64,000 nt of DNA from Pegoplata infirma (Eukaryota; Arthropoda; Insecta; Diptera; Anthomyiidae): assembly GCA_963921195.1 (NCBI GenBank), contig OY992537.1, positions 145,772,275 through 145,836,274 on the forward strand, written 5' to 3'. Under the pieces are notes generated by a model. The model was not told the origin of the DNA and searched no databases. It saw nothing but the letters and a program-made list of their open reading frames with translations. The translations under genes were made by a program, and so were the position numbers. The stretch's first letter is position 1; every line of letters starts with the position of its first letter. Below are positions 11,121-22,545 of this stretch, one piece after another.

Positions 11121-11643
11121 GAGAGCTTTTGGTTATTTTGCGGTCTTGTTCTACGTGTTGAGAGCTACAAAAATTATTTTGGACTTTTTGTTGTGTCGGC
11201 AATATTTACCGAGATATGAGCATTTTAAAATTTTCGGGAATGCTAACTTTTTTGGATCCAAAGTTAGGTCCCATTAGGGTCCACACATGTGAAGAGGACC
11301 CGCGAAAGTATGGAGATTCTAAGAACCAAAAATGCCCTCCATTTTGCTCTATCTGGCTTAGTTTCCGAGATAGCGCCATTTTAAGTTTTCTGAAAATAAA
11401 AAAAAATTTACCGTTTATTTTTGCTAATGTTAGCAAAAAATCTTGTAAAAATGTTGTCAACTCAATTTCAAATTTAGCAAAAGAAATTAGTTCAAAGTTT
11501 GTTTATAATTGCTAATGTGCTAAATGAAGTTTACAAGAATTTTTTGCTAACATGCTAATCTCAACTAAAAATTTGCTAAAAGTTAGCTAACTAGCATTAG
11601 CAAAAAAAAAATTAGTAAATCTACTAACGTATTTTTTTGAGTG
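10347..11643. mobile_element. CACTC...GAGTG TA-TSD element in T
   Basis: It starts CACTCAAAAAA after TA (10345-10346) and ends TTTTTTGAGTG before TA (11644-11645). Its interior is filled with 'gttagcaaa', 'gctaatgttagc' and similar words. It is non-coding. The left end was duplicated in tandem together with flanking DNA (see the repeat at 10280-11120). Confidence 0.72.
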
Positions 11644-11974
11644 TAGGCGCGGTATAGGGTTTGATTTTAGACCAATGGTTTCTTTGGAAAAGTTTCTTAG
11701 AATTTCTTGTAGATTTTGTTTTTGCTAATCGATTTTTCAGTTTTTTTTGATCCATACAAATCGACCCGCCCTAACATATGTATATAGTAGGTTTCATGGG
11801 GAAGATCAACACGAATGTGGATTTTTGATATCCACACTGGATGGGTGGAGGATAAGAAAGGCAAAGGGGCGTGGTAAATTTATTTCCATCTATTTTCTGT
11901 ATATATAATTTTTTTGTGTTTTTCTTATTTTTTGTGTATCCAGCCCTTTTGAGTCTCATTGATGGACTTAGGCT

Positions 11975-12115
11975 GGATTTCTCAATGCTCCGTTATAAAA
12001 TAACTCTTCGTTAAATTTAACTTTTTCATAAAAATTTTAACATAAGGCTGCGTTAAATCGGCAATTAGCAGCTAACTTTTCGTTGAGTAATCCGCCCTTA
12101 AAAGCTTAAAATTAG
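11975..12115 (+). repeat. Short dispersed repeat Y, copy 1
   Basis: 'Gctccgttataaa' through 'gagtaatccgccctta' is found again at about 59548-59660 in the third Helitron copy, at a different position within the host. It is a small mobile repeat of about 120 bp with no clear inverted ends. Confidence 0.6.
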
Positions 12116-13600
12116 TATGTATATAGTAAAACACCAGGGACAGATTCTTACGAAGCCGGATTTTTTGCCTGTGGGCGACGAATTACGAGAAAAAGGGGCC
12201 TTGGGGCAAAATTATTTTTTTTTTAACATATTAGAGTATTTTTAAGCTCCGCCCCAATGAATTAGGAAGCTGAAAATTTCTAACATGTAGTCCTAACTAT
12301 GAAGCATATTCTAAAGCAGACAAGGGAAAAATTCGAATTTTATTTAAAATTCATAAGGTATTTGAAATAAAATTTTTGTTTAAATAAATTTCTCAGAAAC
12401 ATTTGAATTTTATTATTTCCAAAAATAAAATTCTCAAAAAAATAGAATTTTATTTTCCTATAAATAAAATTCTAAAAAATTAAAGATTTTAATTTTTGGT
12501 TTGAATTTCATTTTGTAAAACAAATAATAATAAAACAAAGTAATAACTGTTAGTTTATACTAATGTGGTAAACTAGAATTTTTAAATACTATGTATGTTA
12601 ATTAATGGTAAATTTTGATTAAAAAGAAGTTAATAAATCCATATTACAATGAATGTTAACATAGATAGAATTCAAAAGTTAGTCTCTACATAATAAATTT
12701 TTTACATCCTTAAGATGAAATATTTCAGAATTAAAAAAAAAAGCATATAAAAAACTTAAATGGCATTATAGTCGTGGACATTTTCTAACTGAATCTAACA
12801 CCTATTTTCATAATTTTCTAAGGGAAAACAAATATCTCAAATATATTTTATAGAAAAATGTCTCAGAATTCCAGACATTATCTTTACAAAATATTTAAAT
12901 GCTTATACCTATTTTACACTATCACACTTTTCCATTATACACATCGAAATTTACCACTTTCCAAAAGATTTTTGCATTCCTTTTTTATGGAAACCTGGTC
13001 GTATCTAATAAGTGAGCAATTTCTGGCAAAAAATGATTATAAAATATTTCCCTAACATGGTGAAATTACGCTTGTATAATGGAAAAGTATAATAGTGGAA
13101 AGGGGGTATTATTTGACTCTGAATAAAAGATTTTTTTTATTGAAACATTTTCCACGATTTTAAAAATTTTTCTGTAGGAAAAATATATTAAAGGTTATAA
13201 CTTCTATAGAAAAAAATCTATAAAAAATAATCCCTCAGAAACTGGGAATTTTTCCTAAAAAATACTGTTTCAGAATCCCAAGAATCTTTCTGCAAAAAAG
13301 ATTTCTCAGGATAGGATAACTTTTCAATAGGAAAAACGTTTAAGAATCTGAGCTTTTCTATGAGAAATATATTTTCAAATCTAGTAATTTTTGTTATGGA
13401 AATATTTTTAAGAATATGATTTTTTTTTAATCTTTTAGAATCTGAGAATTTTTATATAGGAAAATTTTATAAAAAGCATTGATCAATGAACTTTTCTATA
13501 GAAAACTATATTAGATATGAGATTTTTTGGAAAAAAATTACTCTGAATCTAAACATTTTTCTGTTTGTAAGAATTTTCTATAGAAAATTTATCTCTAAAT

Positions 13601-13796
13601 CAGTGGTCGGCACCCATTGCAACCAGGTGCATAATGAAATTGGCTATTTGCACGTAGACAACGTGTACGTCAACGAAACTCGCAACTGAGAACATTAAAA
13701 ATACAAATATTTTATTTAGTGTCATGGTAGCATTTATAAAAGCGGGTAGATGAAGCTATGTTTTAGAAAAATGTTTCCTCTTTCTGCCGACCACTG
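13601..13796. mobile_element. Element W: 196-bp hAT-like MITE
   Basis: Inverted ends CAGTGGTCGGCA and TGCCGACCACTG are flanked by CTCTAAAT (13593-13600) and CTCTAGAT (13797-13804), a 7/8 TSD. It is too short to code and is nested in element U. Confidence 0.82.
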
Positions 13797-14138
13797 CTCT
13801 AGATCTTCAAATTTTCTGTTGAAATAGTGTCTTAAAATGTTTCATTAGACAAATGTCTAAGACCCTAATAATTTTCTATATGAAAAATGTTTCAGAATCT
13901 GAAAAACTGCCTCAGAAAACACTTTTTTTTATAGAAAATTGCTATAAAATTAAAGATTCTATTTTTAGAAAAGTGTACAAAAATTCTTTATAAGTTTCTG
14001 TTCGAAAAAGCTTTCAGAATCAGAGAATTTCATTAAAATATGAGAATTTTTAAGAGGTTTTCTATAAATAAGTGGATCAGAATTTGGAAATTACTAAAAA
14101 AAATACTATTGCATTATAAGTTTGAACTAAGTAAATTA

Positions 14139-15354
14139 CACTGCGTGACAAAACTAACCACTATTTTAGAAAACAAGAGTTACAACCATCATTTCAATAT
14201 ATTTCGGACATGCTGAATCGAATGGCGTACTCCGTTTTTCGATGTATGGTACAGTTTTCTTGTAAAATGTCATTAAAGATTGGCTGATTTTCAGCTGCTT
14301 TTTTAACAAAAAAAATTCCAAAGCTAATGATTTTTAAATTTTATGGCATGAAAAACAAAGATATAACTTGTAGCAATATTTCTAATATAAATTTGGTTTA
14401 AAGCTTTTCATCCTAAGCCCTTAAATTCGCGGATTTCTTAATTTTTTTAAGTTTTCGTGAAATTAACCGCTAAATTGGTCTCTGATAAAAAACTTGCATT
14501 TTGTGGATCATAAAGGCGTCCATGACACTACGAATAGTGGACAAAAAACATCTAAGTTATATGGACCATCATGATGAAAATCGCGAAAAACCGTTTTTTT
14601 TTATATGGCAGCATCACTTTAGGAGATGATTTGAGGCTTCATCTTTTAGTATATAATGTGGGAACCTAAAACAATAAACTGACCCAAAATTTGTGCAAAA
14701 AAGTTTTCATTTGCAAAAGTTATCTTAACAAAAACTATAATTATTGTATCGCAAACACTGAAATAATAGTTTTTGTTAAGATAACTTTTGCAAATTAAAA
14801 CTTTTTTGCCCGAATTTTTGGTCAGTTAGTTGTTTAAGGTTCCCACATTATATACTAAAAGATGGAACCTTAAATCATCTCGTAAAGTGATGCTGGCATA
14901 TACAAAAAAACGGTTTTTCACGATTTTCATCATGATGGTCCATATAACATAGCTGTTTTTTGTCCACTATTCGTATTGTTAGGGATGCATTTTTGATTCA
15001 TTAAAAGCAAGTTTTTTATCAAAGACCAATTTGGCTGTTAATTTCGCGAAAACCTTAAAAAATGAAGAAATTCGCAAATTTAAGGGCTTAAATTGAAAAG
15101 CTTTTAACCAAATTTGCATAAGAAATGTTGCTACAAGTCATATCTTTGTTTTCCATGTCATAAAATTTATAAACCATTTACTTTGCAAATTTTTTTGTTA
15201 AAAAACTGGCTCGAAATCAGCAAATCTTTAACGACATTTTGCAAGAAAACTGTACCATACATCGAAAAATGGAGTACGCCATTCGAATCAGCATGTCCAA
15301 AATATATAGAAATGATGGTCGTAAGTCTTGTTTATTTTTTAGTGTTCCGCAGTG
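14139..15354. mobile_element. Element V: foldback palindrome with TTA flanks
   Basis: Two arms of about 580 bp are inverted copies of each other around a centre near 14750: 'gtaccatacatcgaaaaatgg' type wording at 15252 mirrors 14225-14255, and the 'catcatgatgg' segments at 14565 and 14930 mirror each other. The outer ends CACTGCG and CGCAGTG are flanked by TTA on both sides, a 3-bp TSD as in PIF/Harbinger. No coding capacity. Confidence 0.75.
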
Positions 15355-16694
15355 TTATTAAATTACATTAAATTAGAAGATAGTGGCAATTTACTATCAT
15401 ATGGGGATGTATTTAGCTAATTAAGTTACCTTGATATATAGAAATACTCGAACATTATTAAAATATTTACTTGTTTGAAATATATTTATTTGTATGAAAA
15501 TTAAATTCTGTTTTTTTATTAAAAAAATTCTTTTAAGAATTTTAAATAAAATTTTTTAGAATTTTATTTCTTTTAAGAATTTAAAATAAAATTCTTTAGA
15601 ATTTTATTTAAAATTCAAAATTGAATTTTTTGAAAAATTCAAAATTGAATTTTATCCATAACGAATTTTAACTTTTATTGTTTTTCCTTGTCTGTTCTAA
15701 AGTAGTCCGATTTAACATTTTTGGAATATAGACGGAGGGTTGAGAGGAAAAAATGGCAAGGCAATATTGTGTTTTATTATTTTTAATTTAACTAACTTTA
15801 AAGCCCTAATGACCTACGAAGCCGAAAATGGGGAACCATATTGTCCTGACACTGGAGCATATCCTAAAGTAGTCAAATTTAAAAATTTTGGAAAATGGAC
15901 GGAGAATTAAAAGAAGAAATGGCGTGGAAAAATTATGTTTTTACATCTTACCTAATTTTGAAGTTACCTTATGACCTTGAAAGATGAAAATTGGGATGCA
16001 TATGGTGCGGACTATGGCAAAGATCAACACTGACCTGGATACCCAATGAAAGGGCGGAGATAGAAAAAAAAACCGTTGTGAATGTTGTTCAGTTTATATT
16101 TATAATCTGTAATGTAGCCGGATTTTCGGCCTTTAAGACAGGGGGAGTGGCGGAAGACAGCGAAATTTAGTTTTTAAACATTTAAACTATGTCTGAAACC
16201 CCTAATGACTAAGGAAGCTGAAAATTGTAAAGCATAAAGTATTAACAATGGATCATGTCCTTATAAAGTCAGATTTAAAATTTAAACTGTGTACGGAGAA
16301 TTATAAGGAAAAATTTAAGTGAAAAAAATTGTGTTTTTTAACATTTTATCTAATTTTAAAACCCTTCATGACTAAGAAAGATAAAAATTGCCATGTATAT
16401 TGGAGTGACCATGGGACAGATCCACAACATGGATTTTTGATATCCGGTTTAAGGACGGAGAGACGGAATGGGCGTACTAAATTTAGTTCTAAAATTGTAT
16501 CAATAAAACCTTTTATACTCATTAAATTTTTTTCCAGTTTGGGAAATATATTGATGTAACTCAATCTATCAATATTAAGTTTTTGAAGCACAAACATAAT
16601 TTTTTATAAAGTTTGGTAAAAAATTAGAATTATTGAGAAAAGTCATTTGGTGTTCCGCCTGGCAGGGACAGGCTATTCGACTAGTTTAAGTATA

Positions 16695-17024
16695 AAATTC
16701 ATGTTTTCCTGGACCCAACGCGTTCCCGAAATAGATAAAGATCCGATGTTATTCGTTTCGTATATTTATGAATAATATGCAGCCCAAATTCTATTTTATT
16801 GTCATTTTGTTGCCTCACCACATCGACAATTAACAAAAAGCATTATTTCGCAAATAAATGGAGCACAAAACAGAATTTTGGCTGCGTGTTAATAAAAAAT
16901 AATAAAACTGAACCTTGTCTATCACGGGAACGTGTTACATCCAGAAAAACATATATTATTTACATAATTTTGATATTTTAAATGAGTAGAGAACACCCAG
17001 TGACAACTTCACGGACCGTCACTG
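16695..17024. other. Right remnant of element H, with an internal hairpin
   Basis: This is H sequence between the end of the Helitron and the H terminus. 'Gttttcctgga...cgttcccg' (about 16710) and 'cgggaacgtg...tccagaaaaac' (about 16926) can pair. No gene. Confidence 0.5.
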
Positions 17025-17032
17025 ATTCAGAC

Positions 17033-17254
17033 GAATATCTTCCGGTTCATGTTAAACGATTTTTATTTTTTTTTTCCTTTTTTCGGACGGTGTTACAAAA
17101 TGAAATTATTCCAAAGAAAATATTTATAAGTTAATTATTTGATAAGATAGAGGGTATTGCATTAAAAAAATTAATTGTGTAAGATAGAGAAAACCAAAAA
17201 TGCAAATAAAACAGCAAAAAAAAATATTTTTGGTCCGAAATTTACACCATTTTG
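17033..17254. other. Unassigned AT-rich DNA between elements H and F1
   Basis: No gene or repeat end is recognised. The phrase 'ccggttcatgttaaac' resembles 'cccggttcatcttaaac' at about 9738, hinting at a shared repeat. Confidence 0.3.
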
Positions 17255-17611
17255 TAGAGTCCGACCGAAAACAGTTTTTCGAGGCCGAACCGAATATTCG
17301 CCAAAAAATCAATATTCGGCCGAAACCGAACCGAAACTCAAAAACAAAATAATTGCCTGGCTTGAAAAAAATTATTATGATTTTTTTATAGAACTTAATG
17401 TTTTTAAACCATAGGAATGGTTGTATTTCTTAAAAAAAATATTTAGTAGTAGTAGTAGTAATTCTTTATTTTCAAAAAATTTTTAATTTAAATACAAAGA
17501 TTTCTCTTAAAAATTAAAGAAAAAAGAATTTACATACGGCTTTGACATTGTCGTTAGCCGGAAAAAGTGGCTTAAAAATATAAATTTCTAAATATGTTTT
17601 ATCTAATTGAA

Positions 17612-19255
17612 TTAATAACTGAATTCATCTATCAAAATTTTTCTATATTTTAATGCGTTGATAATATAATTTACAAGTTTTTCATAATTAAATAGTTTAC
17701 CGTCTAAGATTTTTATTAAAACTTCTTCTGATATTGTTACGTTATTAAAATATTGCAATCTGAAACTTTTTAAAATGGGGCATCGGCACATAAAGTGTTG
17801 TATGTTTTCTACTTCGTTGGTATTACATAAGGAACATTCTTGTCTGCTTCTTCCAGAAAACCTTGTACCATTTAAAAGAATTAAATCACAGCGAGCTTTA
17901 AATATCCACATAACATTTTGCTGATTACTCATATTCATGAAGTAGTTTTGCACCTTTCTACAGTTTACGTTTTTATAAAATGATTGAGTTTGTGTAGCTC
18001 TTGACAAACGCTCATCATGATATTGCTTTTTCAATGTTATTAATATATATAGTTGTTTTTCATTCCACTCTTCGAGGGTAATACCAGACTGCCACTGAAC
18101 GTTCCTGTTTCTTCCCAAATCATTATAACTTTTTGCCCAAAAAATTTGTTTTTGTAGTATTTTTAAACTTAATTTATGAGGAAGACGTAGCTCTGAGAAC
18201 TCGAAGAGATTGCGACTTATATAGCGTAAATTCATATTCAAAGTATATAGATGAGAATCTTCAAGACCCGACTCAAGCATTAATGCATAGTTTGGAGTTG
18301 AGTTTGGGAGTTTAAGAACTCTTTTGAGGAAATATCTCTGCAGTTTATCCACTTCATCAAAATTAGTATATCCTCAAACTTGGGCACCATAGGACTGAAT
18401 GGCTCGACTTACTGCACCAAATAAATGACATTTTGTTTTTGTTGTAATATTATTCTTCTTTAAAAATGAATTCCATGTAGCGTTTATACTACTTTTTGCA
18501 GAACCGGTTCTTTTCTGAACGTGCTTCGTAAATACCATTTTAGGGGTCAAAACCATGCCAAGATAATTGTACTCGTTCACAATATCTATTTCTTCACCTT
18601 TGAACAACCATTTTTCTCTTCTTGACAATTTGCCACCATTTCTAAACACCATGATCTTTGACTTAGCTAGATTGACCTCCAAATTCCAAAAATCAAAGTA
18701 ATTTGATAGTTTGTCAATCATGTTTTGCAGAACTTCTATTTCTTCAGCCAATATCACAATATCATCTGCGTAAAGGAGCAGTCTTACATTTAGTTCCTCT
18801 ATATAGATACCACCTTCGAGTTGGTCATGTAGATCATTAATATAAAGAGAAAACAAAAGCGGTGAAAGTAAACAGCCTTGCTTTACACCAGAAACTGTTT
18901 CAAAAGGTTCAGATAAATCAGTTCCATTCCAAACAGTGGATGAGGTGGTAGAGTAGACGCTTTCCAAAAAATATACCAACTTTGTCGAAATTCCAAGTGT
19001 GTGTAGTTTATAAAATAATAATTTTCGACAGACTTTGTCAAAAGCTGCCTTAAAATCAACAAAGAAGGCGTAAACTTTTTTCTTCTCGTTCATCTATAGA
19101 TGAACAATGGCTGCTAAATTGTAAATATTGTCCACTGTAGAATATCCTTTCCTAAAACCTGCTTGGTATTCCGTAATAATTGTATGCCTTTCAGTCCAAT
19201 CGTAAAGTCGGTTATTTATAACACCCATCAGAATTTTGGCCACGCAATTCATAAA
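17612..19255 (-). pseudogene. ORF2 C-terminal half: reverse transcriptase and zinc knuckle
   Basis: The frame runs from the SINE junction (wording NCVAKILMGVINNRL) through GFRKGYSTVDNI, FVDFKAAFDKV, the KQGCLLSPLLFSLYINDL box and YADD (18761-18772), into the thumb region and a CCHC-type knuckle, CSLCN...HFMCRC, near 17830. Two nonsense codons break it: TAG at 19094-19096, between the template region and the FVDFKAAFD motif, and TGA at 18371-18373, where a tryptophan would be expected (AQV-stop-GYTNFDEV). The frame is otherwise continuous through both, so these are single substitutions in a once functional gene. There is no RNase H domain. Confidence 0.9.
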
Positions 19256-19694
19256 GTGGGTGCTGTGGCTTAGTGGTTAGCGCGTTGGACTACTAGCCAG
19301 CAAGCCTGGGTTCGATTCCCGGCTCAGGCAGAACAAAATTTTTTTCAGATATTTATTAGTTTCTATTTATATCTAATATCTATCGCAGCACCCTCCTTCG
19401 TTGATAAATAGCACTAAAACGTCAACGAAGTAAAATAATGAAATAATGGCTATTAAACACAGCTTCAAAAATAATTCGCCAGATCAATAACAGATGGCGA
19501 AGCAACAACTGTACTCAAAATTATCAACACGCGCAATTACAGTGTTGCCATACTGAAGCCCTTCTATCTTTCAAATCTTTCATCTCTCTTCTATCCCCTT
19601 TCCGAAAGAAACATCACGGTTACATTAGTAATTGATAGGCAGCATTGCCTGAGTGTAGTTTCTTTTTTTTAAAAAAAAAAAAAAAAAAAAAAAG
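19256..19694 (+). mobile_element. tRNA-derived SINE with A-tail
   Basis: The head has a good RNA polymerase III box A (TGGCTTAGTGG, about 19268) and box B (GGTTCGATTCC, about 19310). A non-tRNA body follows, ending in an A tract at 19670-19694. It lies inside ORF2 of the minus-strand retrotransposon, whose coding resumes on either side. The acceptor stem does not pair (GTGCTGT against CTCAGGC), so this is a SINE and not a tRNA gene. A diverged head of the same type occurs at 54530-54665. Confidence 0.87.
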
Positions 19695-20492
19695 GATATC
19701 CCTCTGTAATTGCTTGTTAACTTAGGATCACCTTTTTCGAATATTGGGTAAATGACACTTACGGTAAACGATTTATCTACCTTCATATTGTTGAATAATT
19801 TATTGTAGCATTGTCCCAATTCATTTACGAGTTCAATAGGCGCATTTTTAAAAAACTCATATGTGATTCTATCTTCACCCGGAGCTTTGTTTATTTTAGC
19901 GTTTCTTAAAACATACTGAATTTCAGATGTTGTTATTTCTGCGTTTAGAAAGGCATCCTCATGATATATTGGAGCATAACTTAATTCGTTCGCAGTTTGT
20001 GGCGGATTTAATAGGGTCATGAAATAGGATCTAAACTCCGTCGATGAAATATTTACCACTTCATTAGATTGTTGGTTTCGAATTTCTTTTGCTAGTTTCC
20101 ACCATGATTTGCTATCATTCACGGTGTTAAGCTTCAATTCTAACTGTTTATAATATTTTAGTTTACTATCTTCGCAAACTTTTTTATATATTGAATTGGC
20201 ATGTAGGTATTTTCTTTTATTTTCATCTGTATGTGACTTTTGATGCTTTTTCAACAACTCAAATGACTTTTTTCGTGCTTTGTCACATTTCCAGTCAAAC
20301 CATGGACTTCTCGGGGTATTTTTCGTGTTTCTCTCAATATTTTGTTGCGTTGACTTTTTTATCACCCCAGTAATATCTTCTAAATTTAATTCTTCGTTAC
20401 TCTCTTTTATATCACGAATACGATTTTTTATGTTTTCAATATATTTTGCCTTTTGTTTTTCATGCCACTTTAGTTTTGGTAGAAGCTTTTCT
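19695..20492 (-). pseudogene. ORF2 middle part: linker and start of reverse transcriptase
   Basis: This continues the minus-strand ORF2 between the HINE at 20493-21032 and the SINE. It includes the basic linker (PWFDWKCDKARK), KINKAPGEDRITYEFFK and IFEKGDPKLTSNYRGIS, which are fingers/palm motifs 0-2 of a non-LTR reverse transcriptase. The frame is open here; only the flanking insertions break it. Confidence 0.87.
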
Positions 20493-21032
20493 AATTATAC
20501 CCTCCAACCACAGTATGGGGGTATACTCACTTTGTCATTCCGTGTGTAACGCATCGAAATATCGGTCTAGGACCCCATAAAGTATATATATTATTGATCA
20601 GTGATCCATTCTAAGACATTCTAGCGATGTCCGTCTGTCCGTCCGTCCGTCTGTGGAAGACACGATACAGTCCAAAGTTAAAGAGCTAGACTCCTGAAAT
20701 TTGGCACAAATATGTCTTATGGTATTGGGCTGGTTAAGTTCGAACATGGGCAAAATCGGATCAGGGGGAAAAAAGTTCCCCTCTTAAGAACTAAACAAAC
20801 CTCTAAAAAAACCCATTTTTTATAGGTTTTTTGTACTTTTGCTTAGCAAACGAAACATTTTTATGTCAAAAGAAGTTCAAAGTCTTGCAGTTGGATCCAG
20901 GAAGGTTGCCTCCCACCGACGTTACCCCCCCCCCCCCCCCCAAAAAAAAAAAAAAGACGCCCCTGTTTTTTTTTTTAACGTGTTGGAGGGTATAAAAGAT
21001 TCGGCACAGCCGAATTTAACACTCTCACTTGT
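20493..21032. mobile_element. mini-me/HINE-like element, copy 1
   Basis: It starts 'ttataccctcc', has the (TA)n-core-(GTCC)n module (20583-20652), and ends with the hairpin 'attcggcacagccgaat' and 'ctcacttgttt'. Known dipteran mini-me/DINE-1-like Helentron-associated elements have this module structure. ORF2 resumes on both sides (NIKKCNKK to EKLLPKL). Confidence 0.8.
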
Positions 21033-21885
21033 TTTTTATTACATTTTTTAATATTTAATTTTAACGCTAGACAGATAGGTAGATGGTCTGACCAAGTTTG
21101 TACCTCTACGCAAAAACTGTCGACTTTTGGGAATATATCTTGAGATACAGCACATATGTCGTTTACGGATTTTCCTTGGCCGCTTACAAACGTTAAATTA
21201 CCATCTGCATCCCCTTTTGTTGCTCCGTTTGCTATTATTATACCATGGTCTTCACAAAATTCAAAAAACTTTTTACCGTTTTCATTAACAATATTATCCT
21301 TTGATTTTCTTTTTCCCAAATAAGCCGACCACCAGTCTTGTAATTCCTCATCAATTATCTGTTGCATACCACCAATTCTTATATTAAGATCACTGATTAT
21401 AATTGCATTACCACCACCATTTTCCATAAAATAATTATCAATTACACCAAAATCTTCTTTCCAAGTTGCGCTACGTAAATATAATGGATATATATCAATA
21501 TAAGAATTTTCTGTTTTAATATGCAATTTGTCGACTCCCGCGCTATTGCTGAATGTACAACTTATTCCCGTTTCAATCAAATTTTTACTAATGCCAAACA
21601 TACACCCACCAATAGCTCTCCCATATCTGCTTATTCTAAATGCTGGTTTCCAGAATATATTATGATTTCCAAAATATTTTCTAAACCGTTCGAATTTATC
21701 TTCACAGATATGCGTTTCCAATAAAATAACAATATCAAAAGAATTTATATAGCTAAAAAAATCAGTACGCAATATTTTATTTTCTAACCCATTAATGTTA
21801 TAGGAAAGTATTTTTAGTTCTTTACAAACAAAATCATATTTTTCAGGTATTATATTATCAACACTTCTACTACAATTTGTTTTAA
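21033..21885 (-). pseudogene. ORF2 N-terminal part: APE-type endonuclease
   Basis: Starting downstream of the ORF1 stop, the frame reads ILSYNINGLENK, LLETHI, GGCMFGISK, AIIISDLNIR, GKSVNDICAV and WSDHLPICLAL. These are the conserved blocks of an apurinic/apyrimidinic-like endonuclease. The SDLNIR block has S where most members have GDFN. No clear ATG is visible at the start, so the exact initiation point is unknown. The 3' side is cut by the HINE at 20493-21032. Confidence 0.87.
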
Positions 21886-22123
21886 TTAGTTTTTTGAAAT
21901 CAATTTATTAAAAATGTTTGCATAATTTAAATCTAGACAGGTTATTACATCTCCATATATAGACTTCAGGACATCTTCAGCTTTCTGTGAGCCACAAACC
22001 AACTCCTTGTTTTTATTATACTTAAACCAGTTATTTTCTATTTTCATTTTATCGTTTCGGACACTTACAGCCTTAGATTTATTGATAAAAAGAATGTCTC
22101 TTTTTAACTGTAACAATATTTTT
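21886..22123 (-). pseudogene. ORF1 C-terminal part, separated by insertion
   Basis: The frame DILFINKSKAVSVRNDKMK...LISKN ends with TAA at 21886-21888, directly before ORF2. It continues ORF1 from 25043-25649 across the 2.9-kb HINE insertion. The basic residues suit the nucleic-acid-binding C-terminal domain of L1-type ORF1 proteins; that assignment is inference. Confidence 0.7.
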
Positions 22124-22254
22124 TATACCCTCCAACTACAGTATGGGGGTATACTCACTTTGTCATTCCGTGTGTAACGCATCGAAATATCGGTCGGAGA
22201 CCCCATAAAGTATATATATTATTGATCAGTGATCGATTCTAAGATATTCTAGCG

Positions 22255-22288
22255 ATGTCCGTCCGTCCGTCCGTCCGTCCGTCCGTCC

Positions 22289-22383
<95 letters not shown>

Positions 22384-22395
22384 CGTCCGTCTGTT
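22255..22395 (+). repeat. (GTCC)n/(GTCT)n microsatellite
   Basis: About 140 bp of GTCC units pass into GTCT units and back. Copy 1 has only about 16 bp at the same position (20629-20652), so this array expanded in place. GTCY repeats at this spot are characteristic of mini-me elements. The apparent serine/valine/cysteine-rich frame is a repeat artefact. Confidence 0.93.
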
Positions 22396-22545
22396 GTTAA
22401 CACGATGCAGTCCAAAATAAAAGAGCTAGACCCCTCAAGTTTGGCACAAATATGTCATATGTTCCTAGGCAGGTTAAGTTCGGAAACTGGCAAAATCGGA
22501 CCAGGGGGAAAAAGTTCCCCCTTGAAGAACTAAACCAACATCTAA

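Larger units (their letters stand above)
8591..11773. mobile_element. Element T: hAT-like with long inverted arms
   Basis: The ends TAGGGCGGGTCGATTT and its inverse sit at 8591 and 11773, with flanks ACATATAT and ACATATGT (7/8 TSD). The arms extend about 130 bp: 8591-8710 pairs with 11640-11773 ('accgcgcct' against 'aggcgcggt'). Inserted material includes a GC-richer block at 9386-9840 and a CACTC element at 10347-11643. No transposase is visible. Confidence 0.78.
12317..15694. mobile_element. Element U: hAT-like, 3.4 kb, non-coding
   Basis: The ends CAGACAAGGGAAAAA (12317) and its inverse TTTTTCCTTGTCTG (15694) are flanked by an exact TTCTAAAG duplication (12309-12316, 15695-15702). Subterminal 'gaattttatttaaaattc' repeats lie just inside both ends. 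The Helitron R consensus continues across the site. The interior (12540-14130) consists of AT-rich 'tttctatagaaaa' and 'ctcagaatc' words. Elements W and V are nested inside. No transposase. Confidence 0.85.
7770..16694 (+). mobile_element. Helitron family R, copy 1 (interrupted)
   Basis: The 5' end reads TCTATATATATAATTTCCC near 7773 (an extra TCT at 7770 is also preceded by A). The 3' end has a hairpin at 16668-16682 (CCTG...CAGG) and finishes in CTAG at 16691-16694, followed by T. The same two ends bound the copies at 26514-53255 and 59235-62327. The body is a degenerate tandem array with 'aattctccgcccaca' and 'cacgcccc' words. It is non-autonomous: no Rep or helicase frame was found. It carries elements T and U. 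Confidence 0.78.
7714..17024. mobile_element. Element H: hAT-like, expanded to 9.3 kb by nested insertions
   Basis: The inverted ends CAGTGACGGTCCGTGAAGTT (7714) and its complement ending at 17024 are at least 30 bp long and nearly perfect. The 8-bp duplication ATTCAGAC lies at 7706-7713 and 17025-17032. H's own sequence is only the outer ~60 bp on the left and ~330 bp on the right; the rest is a Helitron and its passengers. No transposase frame is visible. Confidence 0.88.

Noticed and set aside
19256..19330. Functional tRNA gene
   Set aside because: Pol III boxes are good, but the acceptor stem does not pair and a SINE body with A-tail follows.
22255..22533. Frame of 92 codons rich in Ser, Val, Cys and Leu
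   Set aside because: It is the translation of a GTCY microsatellite; no gene.
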